Assembly: GCA_021904315.1 (NCBI GenBank)
Contig: CM038924.1
Span: 15,178,026 to 15,242,025, forward strand
Direction of reading: 5' to 3'
DNA from: Sphagnum magellanicum
Lineage: Eukaryota; Streptophyta; Sphagnopsida; Sphagnales; Sphagnaceae
DNA length: 64,000 bases
Below are positions 51,006-62,570 of this stretch, piece after piece (positions within the stretch are counted from its first letter, which is position 1; each line of letters starts with the position of its first letter). A program made the position numbers and the translations under genes. The notes under the pieces are model-generated. The model worked only from the letters and a program-made list of their open reading frames with translations. It was not told the origin of the DNA and ran no database searches.

Positions 51006-52135
51006 CTCATAAAGTTCAGTGGAGAGCTGCCAACCAATTGTACAGCTACTGAAGTGAAGAATCAGAGTTAGTTAGTTGACTCCAACTTCACATTAAAAGA
51101 AACATTTAAAAATATACATATAGTAAATTATGCCTGCTTAGAGTAAATTATGCAGGTGAGTAAATTATGTAGGCTGCAGTGGCCACTTGGGACATGTGGA
51201 ATTTTCTCTCACCTATCCCATTTTCATCATTGCAATTTAGGGTTTTTTGCTTGTAGTAATGGATGATATAAATTTGGGTGTCAAAGAAGAATGTTGCAAA
51301 TTTTCCAACTGTCAGATCAAGTGTGAAATTAAGGGGTTTCTGATCAGGTAACATCCCCCACTCATCATCATCTCAGTCAACAGTGTACTGATGCATTGCT
51401 TTGTTTCCAAGGTTGGTAAACGAAGGAAGTGCATACATGGCCCAATTGCGTGATGAGCAAAAGAGATCAAAGTGTGTTTTTCCACAGACATGATTCAACA
51501 GCTCACCATATTTCCTGAACATCCTTCATATGTGAGATCTCTATTCCAGGTTCACATCACACTCTCAAAGACACAGAAAGGTGATTGAAAATACCCTGAA
51601 TTTGTATGGTTGGATCCTTGTTCTGACAGGACTCATGCTTCTCTAACCCAAGCATAAACAATTCTCCCAATAACAAACATAAAGATCACCACAGTAAAGA
51701 TCACCATAGTGTGTTGCTAATCCTCAATAGCTACATGTTTAGGGGAGTGGAAAACACACCTGAATTCAATGAACATGAGAGAAGTATCAATGCAAGATGT
51801 TGTTGCTTTTCTGAACCATGGTCATCTAAGCAATGACAAATTTGAATTCGTCTTCTATTCTAACCTCTATATAGTATACACTCAGGCCCTTTAAAACCCA
51901 ATTTCAGAATGTGCCAAAACCCCTGCAACTTGAACTATGAGACACTACACAGCATCATATTTTGAATCTTTAGTTAGTTGCCTGCAGATCCTATCCCAAC
52001 TCACCCTGGCAGAAGCCTGCATCAGGTGATTGATATTGCAAGAATTGGGCACTGACAGTTTGCTCCAGAGCTCTGTCTTTTCTCAGCTTCCCCATCAAAC
52101 AAAGAGGAAAGAAAGTTCCAAGGGCTATCTTTTTT
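51006..52135 (-). other. Downstream flank and likely 3' UTR of the K+ transporter
   Basis: Lies just after the stop codon (52136-52138) on the gene's strand. Base composition stays less AT-rich until about 51950, consistent with an untranslated exon. No unambiguous AATAAA signal was picked out, so the transcript end is unknown. Confidence 0.4.
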
Positions 52136-55100
52136 TTAGATTTCATAAGTCATCCCCACTTTCAGCAATCGCGTGCGAGGAATGCTAAGGTAAAGGGTAT
52201 TGGGTCTGCAATTCCTTCGTAAAAAACTGTACACACCATTGACGATGAACCTCTTGAAAATTGAGGCTTTCTTCGAGCAGTTGACGTCGCTTTCCCCTAG
52301 CATATACACCACACCTGCATGTTTGGCTTTGTACAGATAGGTGACTTCATCTTCGCTGTAAGAGTTGTCAACCTGAGATGCAACCTCAGAAGATTCCTTT
52401 GTGTAGGGTGGGACACTCCCAGGCAACCTGTCTCCATCCAGTTTCTGCTCTGAAGACATGGAATGGTTTGCTGCTGCATCTGTGTCACCTTCTGCCATCT
52501 TGAAATGAGTATGATGTGCAATATTGTTATGGTGGGTAGAAACTGTTGATGTTATAGATGCTGGAGTATTCTCTGTTACTTCTGTCCTCAAAAAACTTGC
52601 CAAGCTGTGGGCGAGAAGATCCTCAAAATTCTCCTCGTCCTCATCTCCTGTTCCCTGTGTATAGCCATAGCGCACTGCACAGCGGTACATACGAAACTCT
52701 CGGGGCCCCACTCTTCTGATCAAAATCCGCTCATCAGAAGGCACTGAGCTCACAGGCAAGTTTCTCACACAGACAAAAACCACAATGGAATGGATCGCTG
52801 GTAAATTTGAAATGAAATGACCAAAAATTGCAGGAACACCAACTGGTAGCTCTGTGTAGACCAGGCCAATGCCAGGAACCCGTGCCACACCAAGACTAGA
52901 GCCCAGCCCCAAGAGCCAATCCAGTGAGAGCTTATTTTGGACTTCAAACATGGATTTCCTTCTGTTACCATAATGCCATGAGAACATGACAGTTAAGAAG
53001 AATGATGCAATAGCAAGAGGAACCCAACCACCCTGTGGAACCTTGGAAAGAACTGATGAGAAGTACATCCCTTCCACTCCACCCCAAATGCACCAGAAAG
53101 AGAGCGCAAGGAAAATATTCTTCTCCCATATCATGATCATAATGAGAGTAAGGAGGGATGAGGAGATGAAGAAAACTCCAACAACAGCAATGCCTGCATC
53201 CACCCAAAATCAACAGCACAGTTAACTTTCTATCTTGTTCAACTGATCTCATACATGGGTTAGAAAATTCAGCTCGCTATGCTTCCAGGCAGTAGTTCTT
53301 GACATACAACAAAACACACCTTCTGCCCTAAGACTTACCATAAGCATTTCCAATTTGGGTCGTGGAACGGAAAATTGCCACAATAGAAATACTCAGACAC
53401 ATGATAAGCCAGTTGATCTCAGGGATGTAAATCTGCCCATGGATTCTCTTGGAGGTGTGTCTGACAGTAACACGTGGAAAGCAGCCAAGTGCCATTGCAT
53501 TCCTGATCATGGAGAATGTTGCTGAGATCATAGCCTGGCTTGCAATGATCGCAGCCCCAGTGGACACTGCAAACATTGGCCAGAAAACAGGCTCTGCACC
53601 ACAGATTATGTGAACTTTGTTAGAATAACTCCTCAAATCAATTTTTCTAAACCTTAGTATTGACACCTCAGCCCATATAATAAGCTGTTGATGAGCATAC
53701 CATGTGACTCTCTGGGCATCTAAAGAGAACTCTGCTGGCTAAGTTTCATAAACCTCCAGAAATGATTCCCTCTCATAACACAAATGATGCACTTGCTGAT
53801 CAATTTTACAATTATCAGGAACATTGGTAATGTGACTCTGGACAAAGCCCATTCTATGCATCACTCCCACAATTTGTGGCCCACCCACCCTCCAAAGAAA
53901 AAGACTTGTTGCAACTGTTGTCCTTTGAATTCATGCTTCTCTTAGTATAACAATGATGACAACAGATATAAGAAACAATAGAAGCACGTAACCACTCATG
54001 CAGAAGATCAGCAAATAGTATTGCAAAAATGGGACATTTAACATGAAGAGTGGATTTCAACATTTCCAAGTCACATTAACCATGTATAGTACCTACAGCA
54101 ACATACAACTTCATTTTGTGAACAAGATCAGGCATGATACCCATGGGGGCTGAGGATGACTTACTTGGAACGGATTTGTAAAATGTATATGAAACATCTT
54201 CTGCTGTATTATGCTTTAGGAGGTATGCAGCCTGTCCAATGTATGCTGCCAGCAATGAAGGGAACACTATGCCAGAAAAGGCAATCTGCAAACACAAAAA
54301 AATGGTTATCATGGATACACTAAATTGGACTAACAAAGGGGTACTACTCAGGTGCTGGAAATGAATTTAGTTCCTGATTCAAAGGTTGGACGATCAAAAT
54401 GTATATCTGCAAAAATCCAGAGAATGAGCTGGGGAAACAGTGACATGCTTTCTGCTCCAATCACAGGGGTTCAATTGAGAGCCCACAGCTATCATATATG
54501 CTATATAATTTGCACATAAGAGATAGGAAGAAGAGGTTCAAACCTGAATGGATGACACTCTAAAATGGCCCAAATCTGCAAACATGGCTTCAGTGCCTGC
54601 AATCACATAAAGCCAAATCCTTCAGGAATGACCAGTTACTTCCATCCTTGTGTGAATGCTACCACCTTCTCTCAACAAATAAGTGGACTACCTCTGGTGT
54701 GTGCTCATAGAATACAAAAGGTCACTCTACAAACTATGTGTTCATCTCCAAAAAACAATTTCACTTATACAGTTGAATTTGCTGCAAGAATTTTGTCATT
54801 TGTGTTGAAAGAGTTTTGTTGGGTATAGTAAAGCACATGTAGCAAGTTTGAGCAGAGCACACCAGACACTGCAAAGCTCAAAGATTTTATCTAGACACTT
54901 GCCTGTGATGCAAAGTACAATGCCTCCCAGTGACTTCCATGCTTCGACTTTATTCCTGTGGAAGTATGAAATAATGTACAGCGGATTCAAGGCACGGAAG
55001 ACACTTGGGTCATTGCTAAAGATGTTGTAAACCCCAATTAAGCCAATTGAGATGAACCATGTCAACACTACTGGAGCAAACATGAAGCCCACCTGCGAAA

Positions 55101-58100
55101 TAGTGATACAAAGGTCAATATTCCTCCTAAGACATCTGAACCTCGAACCATATGAGAGCCCTGCTGAAACAGTTCAATAGCCATGTGCAAAAGCTACAAT
55201 CAGCTAATATGCTTGCTGTGCTTCTACAAAGGTAGACAATCCAATTCTACTCTCCTCTTCATGACCTCTCCAGAAAACCTCTTTATGCTTAATGCTTGGC
55301 ACTACCATTCTTCCCTACTATGATGGTGACTGGCAGTTTCAATGCCAGTGATTGAACTGCACATCTCCAGTTTCATACCCTGGGTCAAGACCCCTTCAAC
55401 AGCTCATTTTGAGAGGGATGGTGTCTGACAGCACTGCTGACAGTTCACAAGAGTAAATTAAGTCACACATGCTTAGAAATTTGTCTACATACCTAGGTAA
55501 CTACCTCACCTTGTTTGTGCCAAATTGCTGCAGGCTGAACATGATCAACAGGACAACAATTGTCAAGATTACCACAACCACTGCATCAAAACATAAACCA
55601 GCATGTTAGGTTTACCATAGATTCCATTCAAAGCTACACTACCAGGTGCTTTGTCCAAGTTATTTTGCACAGTTGGTCTTGCAGATACGATTTGCAAACG
55701 GTTATTAGATACACTTGGAGCTCAAGGGGATGATTCTACTCACTATGTTTGACAGCTGGCACTTCAACTTCGATGCCTTGCATTGCTGACAACACTGCAG
55801 GCCAACACACTCATATGCATAAGCAAAACTGGGAAATCATTTCTTTCATGCAGGGCGCCATTCATCACAATGTGCACTACCCACTTCTGGTATATGGGTT
55901 CAATCTCATGGAACAGGTTGCATTCCATAAGTCCAATTCAATACAAAACTCATGAGGGACCTCAACAGCCTATGCAAGAATCCATGTTTGCCCACCCCAA
56001 CATCTCAACATTCCCAATGGAAAAACAATCCACGACAAAAAGAACAACCATTCTTCTCCACTATGAATTCTGAGCACAGTGCTTTGTACATGACAAATAG
56101 TACCTGAGATTGCAGGTGTGAGGCTACCATCACCAATGACCAAACATGTGCCACACAGAACAGTGATGATTAGTGCATTTTGCAGAAATGTGCTCTTTTC
56201 CAGAATTCCCTTGATTCGAGCAGCCCGTGCGTTTCTTCTTGTTGGTTTCTCAAGCTTGTACGTTGATAACTCACGGTCAGCTGGCACCTGTCTGTGAGCC
56301 AGGGGAATTCTTGCATGTCTGCATATCAGTGAGTACAATGCAAAGGTACCTCCTGCACAACATCCATTCAAACCCATCACTTGTCACGAATCCGATCAAG
56401 GCAACATCCTCACCCACCTTTCCAGATGTCATTTACAGAAGTGCAAAATAGCACTGTCCATTTCAGAGCACATTCTCCCACTATTTCAGAGACATTCTTT
56501 TTCACTTGATGAAAATAGCAAGCAGCTTCTTCGTGCACAGGCCTTGTCCTAGTGCCCACAAGGCCCAAGTTTGTATGCAAATTCAACTAATATCCCAGGG
56601 TCAAAACCAACTTCTTCATACTGAGTTCTTTGGGCATCATTCTATAGGTTATGGAGTGTAGAGGCACACCTTCTCCATTATCATTTGCCTGCAGCACAAT
56701 GAACACATATTTGATGAGCGGAATGAGGGTGAGGGTATAAATGATTAGACAGAGAGCGCCAAGAATGTCCTTTGGGGTTTTGATCAGTCCATCACTCGTA
56801 ACCATGTTTCCTTGAAACGTGCTGCTATACACATAAAGAGGTGAGGTACCAAGATCTCCATACACTACACCGATGCTTTGATAAGCCAGTTGCAGTATAA
56901 TTCCCAGAGACAGTGCCTACAAATGGAAAAAAAAAGAAAAACCAAAGCAAACAGTAAGTAAGAAGGTCTAGCATCCTGCAAAGATCGGGTTCATTTCCCA
57001 TCAGAAATAAGTGCAAGAGCATAGATATACTAGATCTCTCAAAGGGAAGATGCAGATGTAGTAGTAAGTCTCCTGCCACCCTGAGCACATGTATGAGGAA
57101 ACTGGCTCAGATGTTCAAACCAGTACTGATCTGCACAGTCTAGCATGGACAATCTCAAAACTTGGCTATATATCTATTACAAATTCTCATACAAAAACCC
57201 CCCAGAGCATCCCACAAACTGCATCAATCAGCTGGAAAAAAAAATCTACCAGAAGTCGGAAGGCAAGAGGAAATACACACAAACACACATGCAAAAGTAG
57301 AGCCCTCCAAAAAACAGATGAGAACTATCTACAAACCTTACAATTGCAGTAACAGGAAAGACCTGCAAACAAATAGTATCCAAAGGAGACAAGTAAATAG
57401 GACCCCTGGAGGGTTCAACCACAATTGATGATGTTCTTCTTCTGCAGATACTAGACTTTGTTTTTCTTGCAAGAAATTGGTCGCATCACTGGTACTACCC
57501 TTTTCTGCAGCATTGACGTGACTCGCAAATCCAATTCCGGAGCCATCCTTCACATGCAAGTGGAGGAGGACGAAAAACTAAAGCTGCGGGCACGGTGAGA
57601 ATTCCATTCTCTCATCAGAAAACCGAACTCTCCCACTGCCCCTGTCCATGATCATATTCTTCTTCTCCTTCTCCATCGTCATGGTCATCATCTTCTTCTT
57701 CTCCACCATCATCATCATCGTCATCTTCTTCTTCTTCTCTTCTTTTCTACTGAGATTAGGCGAATGTCTGGTCCAGTTGTGACACATGGAATTGCAGCTC
57801 TAACGCAGCAGCCACACGAGTCGCTGCTGACATGCAGCAAGTGCAGATAGAAACAAAAGCTACCATGATAACAACAACAACAATTCTTCGCAAGTCATCG
57901 AGCAAGCGCGCAGGCAGGGAGGCAGGCAGGCAAGAGGGGCGGGGAAGAAGAACAAGAACAAGAACAAGGAGAAGAATTAAATTCTATGACTCACCGAATG
58001 TCCGTGCTCCATGCCGCGAACGCGCATGGATTCGACGTCCAGCGAGTCAGGCCGCGTGAGCTTCCGCGACAAGCGACGCGAAAACGGTGGCGTCCCATGA

Positions 58101-58354
58101 GGAGCCCCCGTCGTCGTCGACTCATTCATATTACCAACAACAACAGCGTCGGACGCGATTTCGCCGTTGGCATCGAACCCGAATTCTTCCTCCTCCGCTT
58201 CCGCATCCAGCTTACCATCACCAGCACCAGCACCACCTCCGGCGGCCTGCACCGAAGAAGACAGCAGCCCAGGAGCTGCTGCTGCCTCACCCAGTTTCTT
58301 CTTCTTCTCTACCCCTCCTTTACTCTGCAGCTCCACACTGCTACTACTCTCCAT
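52136..58354 (-). CDS. KT/HAK/KUP family potassium transporter, 10 coding exons, 884 aa
   Basis: High-affinity-type K+ uptake/K+:H+ symport permease expected in the plasma membrane or tonoplast. Coding exons, in transcript order: 58354-57995, 56916-56670, 56352-56104, 55794-55744, 55580-55510, 55092-54903, 54596-54544, 54285-54165, 53593-53339, 53193-52136. Phases agree at every junction and give 884 residues, slightly long for the family (about 700-850). Residues 1-120 form a hydrophilic, low-complexity N-terminus ending in the conserved DSLDVES region. [15 protein letters not shown] at 136-150 is the family signature; [14 protein letters not shown] spans 197-210 and [10 protein letters not shown] 276-285. 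Hydrophobic segments continue to about residue 620, followed by [12 protein letters not shown] near 637 and the cytosolic tail ending in VGMTYEI. The start is the first ATG after an in-frame stop at 58394-58396. All introns are GT-AG except intron 6 (GC-AG). No inactivating change was seen, so it is probably functional. Family assignment is secure; the subgroup (cluster I-IV) and hence affinity are not determined. Confidence 0.93.
54597..54902 (-). other. Intron 6 of the K+ transporter, GC-AG type
   Basis: The exon ends ACAG and the intron begins GCAAGT, an otherwise perfect donor with C in place of T at position 2; the acceptor is ATTGCAG. Using it restores the family sequence [16 protein letters not shown] in frame. 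Minor GC donors with strong flanking consensus are known in plants, and this one fits that type. Confidence 0.85.
56917..57994 (-). other. Intron 1 of the K+ transporter, 1,078 bp, with simple repeats
   Basis: Donor TCG/GTGAGT and acceptor CATTTGTAG/GCA. This is the longest intron of the gene. It holds a trinucleotide-rich CTT/CAT stretch around 57650-57760, and near the donor a GGCA-rich and AAGAAC-rich stretch (57905-57975). Long first introns often hold regulatory sequence in plants, but nothing specific was recognised. Confidence 0.8.
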
Positions 58355-58540
58355 AACCCCAACACTCTCGTCCCGTCTGTGCACCCCCTCTTGTCACGCT
58401 CTTCCCTTTCTCTCCTCTCCTCTCCTCTCCCTTCCCTTCTTGCTTCTTCCCTTGCCACCAGCACTCTGACCGCAAATTCTCTGCACAACAATGATACAAC
58501 AACAGCACTGAAACATTTTATGTTCGAACTGCAGCAGTGT
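58355..58540 (-). promoter_or_regulatory. 5' leader and proximal promoter region of the K+ transporter
   Basis: Sense-strand sequence upstream of the start codon is purine-rich (GGAGA-type repeat at about 58408-58440, read as CTCTC on the plus strand), typical of plant 5' leaders. A weak TATA-like CATAAAATG lies near 58514-58522. An in-frame stop (58394-58396) sits before the ATG. The transcription start is not determinable from sequence alone. Confidence 0.35.
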
Positions 58541-58559
58541 ATCAACAACTTGTGTTGTT

Positions 58560-59230
58560 TTCTCTTGGCCCGCAGCCCGTGGGCAGTGGAGGAGGCGTCG
58601 TTGCTCTGATTGCGTCACTCAAGTTCGAACGTGCTCACCGAAACTTTTCTCTGTTGCAAGTGCAGCAGTACCTCTCCATCCACCTGTTGTGTTTTTTTTC
58701 TTTGCCCGCTGCCCGTGGGCAGTGGAGGAGGCGTCGTTGCCCTGATCGTGTCGCTCGAACGTGCTCACTCTTGAAACTTTTTTCTGTTTGAAAGTGCAGC
58801 AGTATCCATCCACATCTTGTGTTGTTTTCTCTTTTCCATCTGCCCGTGGGCAGTGGAGGAGGCGTCGTTGCCCTGATTGCGGTCACTCGAATGTGCTCAC
58901 TGAAACTTTTTTCTGTTGCAATTTTTTTCTCTTGGCCCGTTGCCCGTTGGCACTGGAGGCGGCAGCATTGCTCTAATTGCGACACAAGAACAGTACATGA
59001 AACTTTCTTCCTTCTGTTCCAAAGTGTCTTATCATCCCCAAATTGATTTATTTTCTATTAGCCCGCTGCCCGTGGGCACTGGAGTCGGCAATGGGCCTAA
59101 CTGGATCCAACAGCACTGACAACTTTTGATGTTCCAAGTGGAGTATTATCCACACGTTGTTTTTGTTTTTCTCTTGAGACTCTGCCCGTGGGCAGTGGAG
59201 GCGGCATTGGCTAAATTGTTTTGTGCGCAC
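58560..59230. repeat. Tandem array, ~100-136-bp unit with GCCCGTGGGC core, six copies, upstream of the K+ transporter
   Basis: The core gcccgt(g/t)ggca(g/c)tggag recurs at 58575, 58711, 58842, 58942, 59068 and 59184, spacings 136, 131, 100, 126 and 116 bp. Most copies are preceded by a T/C-rich stretch ending ctcttggcccg and several are followed by cgtcgttgc(c/t)ctgatt and cgaacgtgctcac. GCCC-GT-GGGC can fold into a small stem. The array is GC-richer than the surrounding DNA. The lack of stops in several frames comes from the repeat; no protein is suggested. It starts about 200 bp upstream of the start codon, so it could act on transcription, but that is inference. Confidence 0.85.
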
Positions 59231-59357
59231 TTTTTCGCGTTCTTTTTCCGCCGCTGCTTGCCTGCCGTTGATGTATGTTTACCTACCTACTAAGTGCAAC
59301 TTTAGGAATTGCCCTTTTGCACTTTACCTCTACCCCACTCCAACCATAGCCTGAAAC

Positions 59358-59358
<1 letters not shown>

Positions 59359-59407
<49 letters not shown>
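59359..59407. repeat. Homopolymer run of 49 C
   Basis: An uninterrupted C run, then tcccccta. Such runs are rare in nuclear DNA and hard to sequence; the true length is uncertain. The complementary G strand could form quadruplex structure. Confidence 0.9.
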
Positions 59408-59410
<3 letters not shown>

Positions 59411-59519
59411 CCCTAACCCTTCCAACTCTATGTAGAGTCCCTCATTGGCATGTAGTGGAGGTCAGCAGGCTATTTTGCCATAGATAGGTAGGTAGCAACT
59501 ACCAACCCCTTGTTTTTTT

Positions 59520-59785
59520 CCTCCATCTATATATATATAGCCAAAATGCTACACTAAAAATTGAAATTGCTAAAATCATGTGCTCTTTGGAATTTTCAAT
59601 AGCCATAATTTAATCAAAATTTAACAAAAAATCTCCGGATTTTCTATACTTGATTCTACTAGGTAGGTAGCCAAAAAATTAGAGAAGAATTTATTTAGCT
59701 TGTAGCCAAATTTGGCAAAATCTTTCTGTGGATCATCGCCACTTTTGCTACAACACAAAAATTGCCAAAAGAAACACTAGTACCC
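59520..59785. repeat. Relic related to the GAGCATCTCC MITE
   Basis: ttgtagccaaatttggcaaa and tgtggatcatcgccac (59700-59745) match the right part of the 50.2-51.0-kb element, and gaaacactagt stands where that element has aaacactggt before its end. The terminal motif itself is gone. Confidence 0.45.
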
Positions 59786-60065
59786 GAGTACTTGGACTAC
59801 TAGGTACCTCTGGGCGGCGGTGGCTCTGTTGCTAAAGCTTTGCATTGCACACGCAAAAAGCATTGGGAGAAATTTTCTAGTATATTTGGAGGCCACCTTA
59901 TGTACAGTTACATCTACAGTTTACTACCTTGTTTAAAGATCATCCTGAGCGGCGGCGCCCTCCACAATATATTTTCATCCTCATGGGCGCTGCCATGTAC
60001 AGTAAATTTTAGATGAAGAACAGGCAAGTGTACCAACTTTGGGCCAGCAAAATGACCTATTACAA

Positions 60066-60143
60066 GTAATAGTTTTGAGTGTCGTTGGTCTCTTATATAG
60101 GGTCGTAATAGTTTTGAGTGTCGTTGGTCTCTTATATAGGGTC
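60066..60143. repeat. Perfect direct duplication, 39-bp unit x2
   Basis: gtaatagttttgagtgtcgt then tggtctcttatatagggtc is repeated without change or spacer apart from the final join, so the duplication is recent or an assembly artefact. Confidence 0.9.
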
Positions 60144-60346
60144 AGAGACTGATATCAATACTGATATAACTCATGCAAATCAGGTCTAAATGAACAATGT
60201 GAGAGCACTTTAAGCATCTACACTTCAAACACTGGTACCAAATATCATACTCATCTCATATGACCTCAATCTCATATCAATCTTATATCAATATACATAC
60301 CAAACATATACCTGTCATATACCAGCCCAAAATCAGTAGTGAGCCT

Positions 60347-60600
60347 AATACCAGTACCAGACTGGTATTAATTTTTGTTTTTTTGAATAGCCAATACCAG
60401 CACCAGACTGGTATTATTATTATTATTATTATTTTTTGAATAGCCAATACCAGTACCAGACTGATATAATTTTTACTTTTTTTATTTTTTAAAAATTAGT
60501 CAATACCAGTACCAGACTAGTAGCAATTTTTATTTTTTAACGAGTACCAGTTGATATAAAAAAATAAGTCGACACCAGACCGACACTGGTATTTTTGCAC
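60347..60600. repeat. Tandem repeat, 46-56-bp unit, ~4-5 copies
   Basis: aatacca(g)tACCAGACTGgtat recurs at 60347, 60393, 60446 and 60502, separated by T-rich tracts including (att)n at 60411-60432. accagactggt is itself nearly palindromic. Confidence 0.8.
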
Positions 60601-60750
60601 AGGATGATGGTATCGGGAAAAAGGCATTGCACATGGAAGACATTAAACCAGCACTGGGTCCTTATTGCAGACAGTACAGGCAAATTCCCTGACTGCCCAT
60701 TTGCCCCACCCAACACTATAAAACCTGGGCCAGGTCAACATATGTTTGTG

Positions 60751-60775
60751 AATTAATTAATTAATTAATTAATTT
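60751..60775. repeat. (AATT)n microsatellite
   Basis: Six consecutive aatt units. Confidence 0.95.
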
Positions 60776-61077
60776 GGAGCCTTTCATTTCCACAAATGAT
60801 ATATCCCCAAATATTCCATTAGATGCTTTATTTTCCTTCAGAAAACATATTCAAGTTTTTTTTTAATTTCAACATTTCTGAAAATAATACAATTAGTGTC
60901 AAAATGGCCCATGTACTACTACGGTGGTTGCCCAGACACACACACTTTGGGTGTTTGTGTCATGCACGTTTTGGATCTCTAACCTCCATTAGAGGAGGCC
61001 CAGAACATGCACAACACGAGGTCAATATGTGTCTGCTCATCATCCATCTCTTTGTTGGGCCAAACGGCAAAGAAGGG

Positions 61078-61127
61078 AAAAAAGAAAGAAAGAAAGAAAG
61101 AAAGAAAGCAAGCAAGCAAGCAAGCAA
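61078..61127. repeat. (AAAG)n then (AAGC)n compound microsatellite
   Basis: About seven aaag units pass directly into five aagc units; the open frame across it is repeat-derived. Confidence 0.95.
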
Positions 61128-62545
61128 TACTTTTGTATTGCTGCATTAAGAACCCTTTGTTGATTTAACATCATAGTAGAACAATTGTTCTTAATTGGCT
61201 ACACAAAATCATTCGTCCAAATAGTTTTATTTAAGTAAACTCTCACCTTTAAAATTTTTTAAAAAAAATTTCACATTTTGCACATGAGATTTGAAATAAG
61301 TAAAGCCATTGGTAATGTGAGAAATGTTGTTGAAGAACTATATACTAAGTGGAGCTACCCTTAAATACTTCAGACTACCTTGGAGTGGAGTAGCACCTAT
61401 ACTAGTACTATGGTAAAGAATAAAGAGCAATGTTGAGCAGGTTTCAAAATTGAATGCATAATTCAAAGTCGGTTTTTAACAATTATCAGTAGTTGTAAGA
61501 ATGAAGCGTGTATGAGAACCACCACCAGAATATACACACCCTCTTTTGTTTTTCTTTCATAATTTAAAGAATCAACAGAATATGATCAATTGTTATCAAT
61601 GAAACTAATAATAATAATTCGAAAAAATAATCAACTAAATGTTAAAAAAACCAAATGACACAATTCTTCCATGTGCAAGTAACGAAAGAACTAAATGTGT
61701 TCTCTTCCTTTGAAAAATTTAAAGAAGCACCCAGCTTCATTGGTAACATGATTCCCAAAGATTTTTGGGTTGATTCTAAACATTATAAACATAAAGTCCT
61801 TCGACTAAATTAAGGTGTAGGAATTTCAATGTAACACTTGCTGGGTTACATGTGGCCTCTAAAAGGCCTCACTCACAAAAGTAAAAGTACTAGTGTGGTG
61901 CATTCTTATCAAGAATTTATTGGGTTGTATCTTTAGGCAAGGACCATGAATTCACATCTTAAATTTGCTAATCGTACCTTTCTACCTTACCTTATGATTA
62001 GAAATAGCTTTCAAGCATGCTTATAAAATGAACTTCATAATTTAAAATTAGTTTTAAAGGCTGATATTTAAAGCTCTAGAAAAGTAAGGAAGAGTATGCA
62101 AATAATTTAATACATAATTCATTTCAGAAACCCTAAACTATTTTGAAAATGTTCAAGATTAAAGTTCAAGTGCACCACATAACCAAAGACCAAATATGAA
62201 TGGCATTGACACCCAAATTGGATATTTTTAGTAAACACCATGCAATATGTCAAATGTACATCAACTTGCAACTCTTTTTGCGAATAGGTAGTTTGCATGT
62301 CTCATATTCTAAAAAAAGCACTTGGGGGTGCATAAAGGAACAAAAAACATGTATGAGAAAGGGTTCGCAAGGTGGTTTTCAGGTTGGTGTCCAATTCTAA
62401 GTAGCACATGAGGGAGGCCAGCTCTTGAGTGTCTGATTCTGATTTCAGCAACAAGAGTCTGGTTCCAACTTCTGAGTTGAAACTTGAAAAGTACATTCAG
62501 CCACCAGACTAACTCAGCACGTCAGATTCCATATAGAATTCTACA

Positions 62546-62570
62546 CGTATGTATGTATGTATGTATGTAA
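62546..62570. repeat. (GTAT)n microsatellite
   Basis: About six gtat units. Next to it, agaaaatttctagtgtatct (62580) resembles gagaaattttctagtatatt at 59870, both followed by ggag and caccttat, so two copies of a short dispersed repeat flank this region. Confidence 0.9.

Noticed and set aside
57986-58609. A 207-codon frame on the plus strand opposite exon 1 of the transporter
   Set aside because: Antisense shadow of a GC-rich coding exon and its leader; arginine/serine/leucine-rich low complexity with no homology recognised.
58537-59119. Several overlapping open frames on both strands upstream of the transporter
   Set aside because: Created by the GC-rich tandem repeat, which lacks stops; the same peptide words recur in each unit.
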